A DNA stretch of 64,000 nucleotides from Macrolepiota albuminosa. Taxonomy: Eukaryota; Basidiomycota; Agaricomycetes; Agaricales; Agaricaceae. The stretch spans positions 682,001 through 746,000 of the forward strand of contig JAMWFC010000091.1 in NCBI GenBank assembly GCA_027475525.1, given 5' to 3'. A program made the position numbers and the translations under genes. Below the pieces are notes generated by a model. That model worked only from the letters and a program-made list of their open reading frames with translations, searched no databases and was not told the origin of the DNA. This document shows, in pieces, positions 55,621 to 64,000 of the stretch. Position 1 is the stretch's first letter; every line of letters begins with the position of its first letter.

Positions 55621-57519
55621 GGGATTTACTGGAAGACGCACGGCTTGCACGGCAGGAAATTCGAAATATAGTCTCAGCAGATGTCTACAATCGTAAAGTC
55701 AAACTATTTATACGATTCCCAAATCTAAAGGAATTAAAGATAAATGTCGCATAAATTAAAGACCTATACCGAGGAGAAGTGGGAACGACTTAGAGGTGTA
55801 AAACCCAAAAAGACTGACTCAAAACGCGCCACGAGCGCTCACGAGCTGGCAGAGGATAAACTTTTACCAGCTGCCATGGCGGCGTCCGTATAAATGGCAT
55901 CACCTAAGCCTATTCGCCCTCTAAATGGTGCTATATGGATAAATCACGGTTGCGCGCGCCATGATGACGGATTACGACTGTGTGCACTCAGCGAGGCGAG
56001 TACGAACAGAAGCAGCCGCTCAGGTAAGTGGCTGGCTGGCATGACAAGGTGGACACGACAAGCATGTTTAATTATCTGCGGAGCCCTTCCAAGTCTACTC
56101 TTTTGCATGTAAAAGTGTGTATGTCAGCGATTACGCTTAACAATACGTCTTCCAAAAATGGATAACTTGCATGGAAGCGGACATACCTTATAAAGGCGAT
56201 GAATGGCATTCTTATGCTCATTGCCAAGCAACCGCCGAATGTCAATTCCGAGCTGAAAGACACGGAAGATCATGCCACTAGTATTCATGCTGGGCGTTGA
56301 TTGAGTCGGTGATGGGCCGGCGAATATGCCATCGCGGAAGCGTCATATGAGAAGCGTCATGCACGGTACGTCCGGACAGATCAAATTTCGATAGCTAAGC
56401 TTGGTTCAAAGAGTAACGGGAAAATCTAAGGGACGGGCTGGGAGTCTCTTGAAACGTGGGTGAGAGCGCGAACAAAGTCAATGTGTGAGCGTTGAGCTGA
56501 CTGGAGGCATTGGCTGGCAGTTCGATCTGGGAGTGGATGATGGCGAAGAGAGAATGATTTACAAAGGCTTTCAAATGGTAGCTTGTACATCCTGGCAAGC
56601 AGAATGTCGCCCCTCTCACCCAGAGTGGCAAGGTTTCTGAGGAGACATACGTAAACACGCCTTCGAGGAAAGGAAAAGACGATTTCGCAAGAACACCTCG
56701 AGGCACGATCACATAGCGTACAGAGCGAGCCGCGGAGTTGTTTCGGCATCCCCCGCAAGGCGTCAATTGACGACGGGTGTCTGCGAGTGAGTGACGTGGG
56801 CCAGATGCGAGGACCGTAAAACAATGCGAAACTATGCGATATGTATACAATTTACGTTCTGAGGTACCATCTTGTGGAGTCCCGATGGTGTCCAACTGAT
56901 TGACGGGCATCTAGGGCAGGCAAAGTGTGAGAAAATGTCGTGTAGGCAGAAATGGTGGGCTTGTGGGAGGAGGTAAATGGTTCTTGGATAGACAGATGTG
57001 ATGAATTGAAAAGGATGTATGGCATGGTCATATAAGACGACAGTGGCGTACGAACGACACTTTGAGCTACGGAATCGGCCGAGGTATGTGAGCGTGGCGC
57101 AGGGAATTTTCGACTGGGGACAAATGAACATAGAGGTGCGTGGAGGCCTGAAAGGACAACCCACGAGACCGGACAGGAGGTATATTGACAGGATGTTGGA
57201 CATTCAGGAGTACTTGGACTAAGAGAAGTATGTATTGAATAGAATACGGGCAGCTTGAGCAGCAGCAGCACATTCAGTCTAGAGCCATGGCGACGAGCAA
57301 AGCGAACCGGGTCGGGTCAGATTAGGTGATCAATTTACCAAATCTGGAATAATTGTGATCTGGGTTCTTTCAAGGTCCTTTGGACGTCGGCTGTTCCTTG
57401 CCTCTCAACTCCAATCTCCCAGCTCTCTCCTCATTTTCCTCCTCTCTCCTCCTCTCCTCTTCTTCCAAGCCCGCCATCGTCTTTCTCGACGGCGATCTAC
57501 AGTAGCACACGGGGCAACC
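55621..57519. other. Intergenic, upstream of G-alpha
   Basis: No supported gene. Minus-strand frames at 56395-56910 and 56832-57271 lack motifs. The last 130 bases are C/T-rich (CTCTCCTCCTCTCC), a common leader of fungal genes. Confidence 0.4.
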
Positions 57520-58864
57520 ATGGGAGGCTGTCTATCGACCCCGGACCGTGCTGGGAAGGACCGGTCAGCTGCCATTGACAAACAGCTCGAGGAGGACAAT
57601 AAGAAATTCAAAAAAGAGTGCAAGATCCTTCTTCTTGGTGCGTGGCCTCGTTTCTCAGTCTGGAGGTGTTTGTGGCAACTGGATGTCTTGTCCAGGATCC
57701 GGCGAGTCGGGAAAATCAACAATCGTTAAGCAAATGAAGATTATCCATCAAGGCGGATACAGGACATCCGAACTTATGGAGGTCAGACCCACTATATACA
57801 AGAACGTCCTCGACTCGGCCCAGGCGGTTATCACATACATGCGTAAACTCGGGCTCGACTGCGCCGAGCTCCCGAACCGTATCCTTGCTGAGCGTATTAT
57901 CGCGTACCGGTTCGATCCCCAAGAAGAATTCGACCCAGACGTCGCCAATGCAATACACCAGGTCTGGAAAGATCCTGTCATTCCAAAAGTAATGGATGAG
58001 CACTCGAGTGACTTCTATCTCATGGACTCGGCTTCATAGTACGTGTTTCTCGTCTTCTACCCCTATCAATGTTTTCAATGACATCTTATGCATAGCTTCT
58101 TTGCCGAGGTTTTACGAATTGGCACGCCAGGGTATTGCCCGAACGAAACGGACGTCCTTCGTGCGCGTCAGAAGAGCTTGGGTATCGTTGAGACGCGGTT
58201 TACTGTCGGTCAGCTTTCGTAAGTCCATCCCAACCTCCTCATATTGTCCGTTAACATTCCATCTTAGAATACACATGTTTGATGTTGGCGGCCAACGGTC
58301 TGAGCGGAAGAAGTGGATACACTGCTTCGAGAGTGTTACGAGTATCATCTTCTGTACTGCCCTATCTGAATACGACCAGGTTCTCCTCGAGGAGAAAACG
58401 CAGGTATGTCCCCCTAGACCCTCTTTTTTTGTTTCCCGTTCATATTGACTTGTGGTTTCAGAACCGAATGCATGAATCACTGATTCTCTTCGAATCCGTC
58501 ATTAATTCCCGGTGGTTCCTCCGCACATCCATCATTCTCTTCCTCAATAAGATCGATGTCTTCAAGAGCAAGCTCCCAAAGATACCTCTAGAACGTTATT
58601 TCCCTGAATATACCGGCGGGGCCGATATCAATAAGGCGGCCAAGTACGTCTTGTGGAGGTTCATGAACGTGAACCGGGCACGTTTGAGCGTGTATCCGCA
58701 GTGCGTTTGACTCTTGCTCTGTGTAATGATGTTTTCTCATACGACCTATGGGCGACTTTTGTAGTCTTACCCAGGCGACAGACACGCAGAATATTCGGCT
58801 CGTGTTCGCTGCTGTTAAGGAGACCATTTTACAGAACGCACTCAAGGACTCGGGCATTCTATAG
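57520..58864 (+). CDS. Heterotrimeric G-protein alpha subunit
   Basis: Signal transducer at the plasma membrane. Six exons. The start [10 protein letters not shown] has Gly2 for myristoylation and Cys4 for palmitoylation. GTP sites: [18 protein letters not shown] (P-loop), [17 protein letters not shown] (switch I), [17 protein letters not shown] (switch II), [12 protein letters not shown] (NKxD) and [14 protein letters not shown] (TCAT-like). It ends [14 protein letters not shown]. Splices restore the joins LLLGSGESG, SASYFFAEV, QLSIHMFDV, EKTQNRMHE, YPHLTQATD. In switch I the usual Thr-Thr is Ser-Leu; Ser can still hold Mg. The end lacks the Cys that pertussis toxin modifies. Pheromone or nutrient signalling is likely but cannot be told apart here. 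Confidence 0.94.
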
Positions 58865-61290
58865 CGATTAGCCCGTCTTTCGTCTCGTTCCATTTTCATC
58901 TTTGAGCTGCGCGGATTGGTGAGGATCCTGTTCTTTTTTTTCTCTTTGCTTCCCTTCCATCTTCCTTATATCTTTATTGTGCTGGCTTCACTCCCATCAT
59001 CCTCTTCAATACTTTTCGTGCTGGCTTCGTTTCTCCGTTTTGATCATTGTTCCTTGACCATCTATACATCTGCACATCACGTTTGCATTGGCACTATCCA
59101 TTCCCCCATCCATCACACATCGCCACAATCATTAAAATCACCCCAGTCTGCGACTTCTTGCACCACAATCTGTCATTTTTCATTTTTCAAATGTCCACAG
59201 ATACAACTCTCCTTACCTACATCCCACGACTAACGAACCACGATCTGCGATCCACACGGACAGTTCATCATTCAATTCTTCTCCCTGAGTCTCGGGTTAC
59301 CCGGTCTCTAATTATGAAGTTGTGTTTCTTTGAACTGCCCAATGATGTGGCAGTTCGTCGCCGTCCGAATCCTTGGTGCTATAACCTGTACTTGACGCGG
59401 CGTCGATGATGTTGCGGCCTGGGCGATACGGGCGCAGTCCTCAGATCTGCTTCGGTGTTGGCTGGGGAAATCTTTGCCTGTCGGCCCGCGGCCTTTCTCC
59501 TTTCTCTCTCTTTCTTCTCCCCTTTTGCTTCTGCGATTTCCCCATTTGATGTTTTTCCTGAGAGTTTTTCGTGATGCGGGATTCATGCTCCGGTGTGGCG
59601 GTGCGGCGATCTGTTATTTTGGGCGCCGTTTCACTTTATTTTACTTCTTCACTCGCTTTCACTTGTATTTCTTCTTTACTCTTGACACATGCTGACTTCT
59701 CCCCGTTAGCTCCCGCCAGCTCTTTTCCGACTCTCAATTTCTCGGTTTTCTCTCGTTTTTAGTCTCATATTGTTCGCATTGTCATCACGCCGACCTCCTC
59801 AAACCAATCCCATCAAGCACCATTTATGATCATTTCGCTACCAACGACACAATCACGATTGATATACATCCGCCTATCTTGTTCTCCGCTTTTCATCTTG
59901 TCAATGTCAACCTCAAGCACGATCTCTCTTTTACCTAACATCGTGATGGTTACTTTTGGGGCGCAGCTACCTACACGGCCTGCAGCAATGTTGATTGGCT
60001 CCCGCGCGCCGCGTGGTTCAGGCTTATGGTTCGCCCCGGTTCACCTCGGCGTTGATATAAGGCTGTGTGGTACCCGTTCCATCGCGTCGACTGCTCAGTC
60101 GATATTATCCTGCCTCGTGAGTTTTAAGAATCACTGATGTTTTCATTTGGGCGCGTCGCGATTTCATTCCGGCGACGTAGTTTCACCGAAAGCCTTCGAG
60201 TACCCAATCGTTGTCTACTTAAAAATTTGCTACCAGCGTATATCCATGCATACTATACCGTACGGAAAGCCTTCGAGTACCCAATCGTTGTCTACTTAAA
60301 AATTTGCTACCAGCGTATATCCATGCATACTATACCGTACGAACTTCTGCGATTTCTTACATTCTTCACCGTATACCTTCCATCTACTTAGCGATACAAA
60401 TCTGTACCATTATGTACACATGTATGTTCTTCTTCCTTTCTGAAAATTTTTTCCCTCTCATATAATGGTGATTGCGTCTGAGATTGAAAAGTTGCAATTG
60501 GATGTATGCAAGTAAGGAGCGTTTTTGGAGAGGGTGGTAAGCATATTGCCCAATGATATTCCGATTATTTCCAAGGTCGTTCGTTCTCGGCATAGTGCCG
60601 GTGATTAAGCGATGCAGGAGGCAAACATCATGTGTTGCTCTTCTTTTCGACTCATTTGTCGCAGCGCAGGTGAGCGCGCGTAGTCGCTCTCTCACCATAA
60701 ATCGTCAGCTCCTTGCAGATGAGCGCTTTAATCATTCACCACTTTCATGAAAAGATTAACTACTCTAAGAGATATGGACTCTCACCTTCATCAATGGGAT
60801 CTGATCTCTCACGGATTTCACCTTTTGACTTGTTTCAAAAGGATTTTCATCTGGCGAGCTATTTCTCATACTTTGAGACAATCACAACCCGCAATGACTC
60901 TCTGATTAGTTGGTAGTGAATTTTTCTTGATTACACACTATTATTTCCCCTTTGTATAATTACGCATTTTATTGTGGTTATTTGAGGTAAGTGCCAGTGC
61001 CTATTGATACTAGCAACTTACAGAATAGGAAAGGATAATGCTCCGGCGGTCTGATAATGCGCTCAAGTTGTGTACTACTCAGAGGGAGTAATAGAATAGC
61101 ATGTCACTCCCTGCGACTGCGGCCATGAACTGAAAGATGATGACATGTGAACCTATAATTATTGTACATTCCTTATCTTTTGACATGTCGTGACCTCGAT
61201 ATAAAAGACAGTGTATGGACTCATTGAGAGTCAATTAATAATTCCAAGTCATCTCATGCATACTAACAGAAGGAAACAAACTGCCATGCA
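58865..61290. other. Long intergenic region
   Basis: 3' UTR of G-alpha with T/C-rich sequence to about 59.9 kb, then mixed sequence with a 77-bp duplication. No gene recognised on either strand. Confidence 0.45.
60188..60341. repeat. Exact 77-bp tandem duplication
   Basis: 60188-60264 repeats exactly at 60265-60341, in intergenic sequence. Confidence 0.95.
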
Positions 61291-61346
61291 TTCAACCCGA
61301 CCAAATATTTATGAAACTGGTAAAAGAAAATTCCGTTTTATAGTTA

Positions 61347-61976
61347 TCACCATCCGCCGTTCCCACCATTCCCTCCGTTCCCGCCATTTCCGCCGTTCCC
61401 ACCCCAAGACCCTCCCCCTCCATTGCCTCCATTGCCTCCATTACCACCGTTACCACCGTTCCCGCCCCAAGACCCTCCCCCTCCATTACCACCATTGCCT
61501 CCGTTCCCGCCATTTCCCCCATTACCACCACCAGAGTATCCACCCCACCAAGAGCCGCCTCCATTGCCTCCATTCCCACCGTTGCCACCATTACCACCGT
61601 TCCCGCCTCCACTTCGACCACCCCACCAATTTCCGTAGTTTGAATTCCAATCAGAATAGCCTCCCCATCCTCCGTTTCCTCCGTTTCCCCCGTTCCCTCC
61701 ATTACCACCATTTCCGCCCCAATTGTATGAGGGGTACCAGCCATAGGAGTTATAGTATCCTCGCCCCCGTTCCCTCCATTACCACCATTTCCGCCCCAAT
61801 TGTATGAGGGGTACCAGCCATAGGAGTTATAGTATCCTCGCTGAAAGATAGTTATTAAAAATTGAGATTTGTGAGTGGAATGTACAAACCTTGGAAATAT
61901 TCGTATTTTCAGTCACAGGTGCAGCCGTAACAAGTGCAGCATGAACGAAGATAGCAGCAACAACAGAGAATTTCAT
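61347..61976 (-). CDS. Secreted glycine-rich (GGN) repeat protein, copy 4, frame broken by 77-bp duplication
   Basis: Exon 1 61976-61890 (signal peptide and pro-segment), exon 2 from 61840. After the first 77 bases of exon 2 the same 77 bases repeat, pushing the rest into a second frame (MAGTPHTIGAEMVVMEG...) that stays open to 61292. Without one copy the GGN frame runs to a Trp and TGA at 61347-61349. Promoter and TATA (62051-62058) are kept. I believe the real gene is intact and the duplication is an assembly fault. Confidence 0.75.
61687..61840. repeat. Exact 77-bp tandem duplication in glycine-rich copy 4
   Basis: 61687-61763 repeats exactly at 61764-61840, at the start of exon 2. Copies 1, 2 and 3 each have it once. 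Confidence 0.97.
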
Positions 61977-62375
61977 GATGTGTGTGGTATGAATTGACGT
62001 TGGCTTGTCAAGTGTGGTGGGATGAGGTTAGGCTGCGGCTGTTGTACATCCTTTTATACCTGTTCAGATGTATGGAGGCAGTGTTCGTGGCGGCTGGAGT
62101 GAGACCAAAGTCCCTCCTATAGAGGCACAGAATATGATTTTCAACGCACATAGGAGCAAAAAGGGTGCTGGAGCGCCACATATTGATGGAAAAAGGAGGA
62201 AAGATAGGAGAACGTTGAGTATGCGCCTCACACAAGGGCCAAGCAATGCAGAGCCGAATTGTCGTTAGTCTCACTGGATCTATTATTCTATGTAATAAGG
62301 GGGGGAAACAGACTGTCAACAATAAGGGGTGCAAAATTGATAAGGGAGAAAATCTATAGGAGTTGGTGTAACCTA

Positions 62376-62677
62376 TGTTAGAATCTGGACTCTTTCCACC
62401 TAATACAATACAGACACGATCAGTGTCAATCTAAGGTACAGAGTCAATAACTGTAAGTACAGTCTATGTTTAGAAGAACAACTCACCCTCAGTCCGTATT
62501 AGAAACGACTGAGGGTGCTCGACCATGGTTCAAGTATATAAGTATCGTCAGTCCTTTGTCTGCGTTGTAACAAAACGATTAATGAGATGTGACATATGTG
62601 ATAATGAACAAGGGTGAATTGTGATGGGGTGATGTAGAATGGCAAGCTCACGGTGTTATTGGCCCGATATTCCAACA
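62376..62677 (-). repeat. Solo LTR with TSD ACCTA
   Basis: 302 bp; minus strand TGTTGGAATATC...GATTCTAACA. Flanked by ACCTA at 62371-62375 and 62678-62682. Contains CACCCTCAGTCG...GACTGAGG directly followed by a 56-nt GT-AG segment (62431-62486, GTGAGT...ACCTTAG). The intronless second unit is absent in this LTR. Confidence 0.88.
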
Positions 62678-62699
62678 ACCTAGACATTTTATTAGAAGG

Positions 62700-63000
62700 A
62701 TACCGCAGCGCGCTCAGTCACGTTATAGGTATGGTAACGAACTGGAGTCCGCTTCCGGACAACTCTTATGAAACAGACATAGAACAGGACCTTGCTTAGT
62801 ATAACGAGACACTAGTCCGTACGTACGTAGATAGAAAGACCAGAAAAAAGGAGTAAAGAAAGAATAATCGAGAAGTAAGTACGGCACAGATATAAATGAG
62901 CGGGAATAACAATATAGATAAGCAACCGTATACACCAGTAAACAACTGTATTCAGAAGGTTATAATCCTAGGATTATACCTTCCCCACTAGAAGCACTTC
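62700..63000 (-). repeat. LTR-like repeat remnant, second copy
   Basis: Holds ATAATCCTAGGATTAT (62951-62966) and AACAGGACCTTGC, shared with 46.1-46.4 kb. Limits uncertain. Confidence 0.4.
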
Positions 63001-63060
63001 TATTGATTAAACATACATAGGATCTCAGGCAAGATGCTCAATTTCATTTTTCTTGATTTT

Positions 63061-63353
63061 TGTTGACTGAAATAGTCTATTATGGTCAGCTTGGATGTGA
63101 TCACATGATCTTCGTATCAACTTCGCGTTGACGTGTATTATAGCCTCAGTTGCTTTCTACTATCATAGACAGGCTCTGAGGCTGTAAGTACACGTTTTTA
63201 TCTTCATTGATTGGTACATATCTGATAGCCTGTAACTTAGCTACTTCACGCTATCTTTAGGTATGAAAACGAGTTGCTTTCTACTATCATAGACAGGCTC
63301 TGAGGCTCTACTTCATGCTATCTTTAGTCTTAAGCTGTCCAATACGTCCAACA
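63061..63353 (+). repeat. 5' LTR of third copia (intron-like unit plus intronless copy)
   Basis: TGTTGACTGAAATAG...CGTCCAACA. Unit 1: GCCTCAGTTGC...CTCTGAGGCT, a 57-nt GT-AG segment (63184-63240; consensus donor GTAAGT, CTGAT branch-like motif, ends AACTTAG), then CTACTTCACGCTATCTTTAG. After the spacer GTATGAAAACG, unit 2 has AGTTGC...CTCTGAGGCT joined to CTACTTCATGCTATCTTTAG. Confidence 0.92.
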
Positions 63354-63492
63354 GGTTATGGGCATCCTTTTTTAGGATTTTTGGCACTTTTTGGGCAGCA
63401 GGGGACCACTCGTACCCGATTTTTGTTCGCATACACTCAGCTTTTTCCATTCTTTCTGTGTTCACTTGGTTCGACTTATTGGGGTCAGCATA

Positions 63493-64000
63493 ATGACTGA
63501 TCCTTTTCGACATTGTCATGCCTCCAAGGCTACTTCGTTGTCCTCCAGCACTTTGCGGGGATCCTCCGCCACGGGATCTACCATTCCATTGACTTTTACT
63601 CGTCAATTACCACCGCATATATCCACTTTTCCACCTGATTCAGCCAGTACTCTGGTTTCTGGTACAGATACAGATATTCCAAAGCATTTTTGGTCTTTTA
63701 TTCCTCGTGCATTGTCTACTTTACTTCATCCTGCTTCTCAACCATCTCCAGCTACGCCTACACCGGCACCTCAAGTTGTTTCTTCTCATCCTGTACATGC
63801 TCCTATACCAGTTCGTTTACCAAACCCTGCTTCACTTCCTTCTCATGATCCTCCAGTTTTTCACTCTCCTTCTCATCCTGTTTTGGTAGTTCTGAATAAT
63901 TTACCCAATACAACTTTTACTCCTCTCTCTCCCGTCCCAGTTTATTTTTGTCCGCCTTCTGTTTTTATCAATCCTGCTATTTCACCCATGGGGGTTCATC
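63493..64000 (+). CDS. copia Gag, partial
   Basis: 169 open codons from MTDPFRHCHASKATSLSSS to the window end without a stop. TFPPDSASTLVSG and SFIPRA match the Gag start of the 14.4-kb element. Pro/Ser/Thr-rich, as in the N-terminal part of that Gag. Confidence 0.8.
   Translation, partial: MTDPFRHCHASKATSLSSSTLRGSSATGSTIPLTFTRQLPPHISTFPPDSASTLVSGTDTDIPKHFWSFIPRALSTLLHPASQPSPATPTPAPQVVSSHPVHAPIPVRLPNPASLPSHDPPVFHSPSHPVLVVLNNLPNTTFTPLSPVPVYFCPPSVFINPAISPMGVH

Larger units (their letters stand above)
63061..64000 (+). mobile_element. Third copia element, 5' end, runs off the window
   Basis: LTR 63061-63353, primer site GGTTATGGGC (63354-63363), leader, and an open Gag frame. LTR and Gag start resemble the 14.4-kb element but are diverged. 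No defect is visible in the part present, so this copy may be younger or intact. Confidence 0.85.

Noticed and set aside
63150..63330. Direct repeats spaced by unique sequence, CRISPR-like at first glance
   Set aside because: Only two units, in a eukaryotic LTR; explained by the double leader unit.

Overview
The window is nuclear DNA of a filamentous basidiomycete, most likely an Agaricomycete. The coding genes are cut by many short GT-AG introns (about 50-60 nt). The window carries two broken FunK1-type fungal kinases, ubiquitin-eL40 and ribosomal-protein genes of fungal type, a G-alpha of the fungal class, and several Ty1/copia elements. There is no CRISPR array, operon or other bacterial feature, and I found no tRNA or rRNA gene.

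Layout. 1-3.1 kb: a P-loop kinase gene, an LTR fragment and a FunK1 remnant. 3.9-5.5 kb: PQ-loop transporter (-). 6.4-6.9 kb: ubiquitin-eL40 (+). 7.8-8.7 kb: second FunK1 remnant. 9.0-10.9 kb: Sec61 alpha (+). 11.1-12.1 kb: SDHB (-). 14.4-20.5 kb: a complete but decayed copia element with TSD TCACT. 20.9-23.1 kb: membrane glycoprotein (-). 24.4-26.6 kb: Ser/Pro-rich conserved protein (-). 29.6-30.9 kb: Dgk1-like diacylglycerol kinase (+). 31.3-46 kb: mobile-element-rich block with two glycine-rich secreted-protein cassettes, a truncated third copy, a solo LTR, a second decayed copia (-) with a nested Tc1/mariner, and more LTRs. 46.6-47.7 kb: APH-like protein (-). 48.6-51.5 kb: BuGZ-like zinc-finger protein (-), eS17 (-) and uS8 (+), the last two head to head. 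52.8-55.6 kb: inverted glycine-rich cassette. 57.5-58.9 kb: G-alpha (+). 61.3-62.3 kb: fourth glycine-rich gene (-). 62.4-64 kb: a solo LTR, a decayed LTR-like repeat and the start of a third copia element that runs off the window.

Two patterns stand out. First, the copia-type LTRs share an architecture that I do not know as described. A CCTCAG...CTGAGG hairpin ends exactly at a GT-AG intron-like segment of 51-69 nt. In five divergent LTRs this unit is followed by a second copy that lacks precisely that segment, so it looks like the spliced form of the first. The second copy always starts at the same place inside the hairpin's 5' arm, which looks like a cap site. These LTRs end in CA followed directly by GGTTATGGGC, complementary to the anticodon loop of initiator tRNA-Met, the half-tRNA priming known from Drosophila copia.

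Second, ten unrelated places carry an exact tandem duplication with a period of exactly 77 bp, in coding, intronic, intergenic and transposon sequence. In at least two places removing one copy restores a reading frame. This is best read as an assembly artefact of a de Bruijn assembler with k=77, not biology, and gene models near these sites should be treated with care.

The housekeeping genes (Sec61, SDHB, ribosomal proteins, ubiquitin, G-alpha, Dgk1, BuGZ) act in separate cell processes and show no functional clustering. The glycine-rich genes form a recently amplified family whose roughly 3-kb unit (dispersed repeat, promoter, secreted protein, reverse ORF) has been copied in both orientations.
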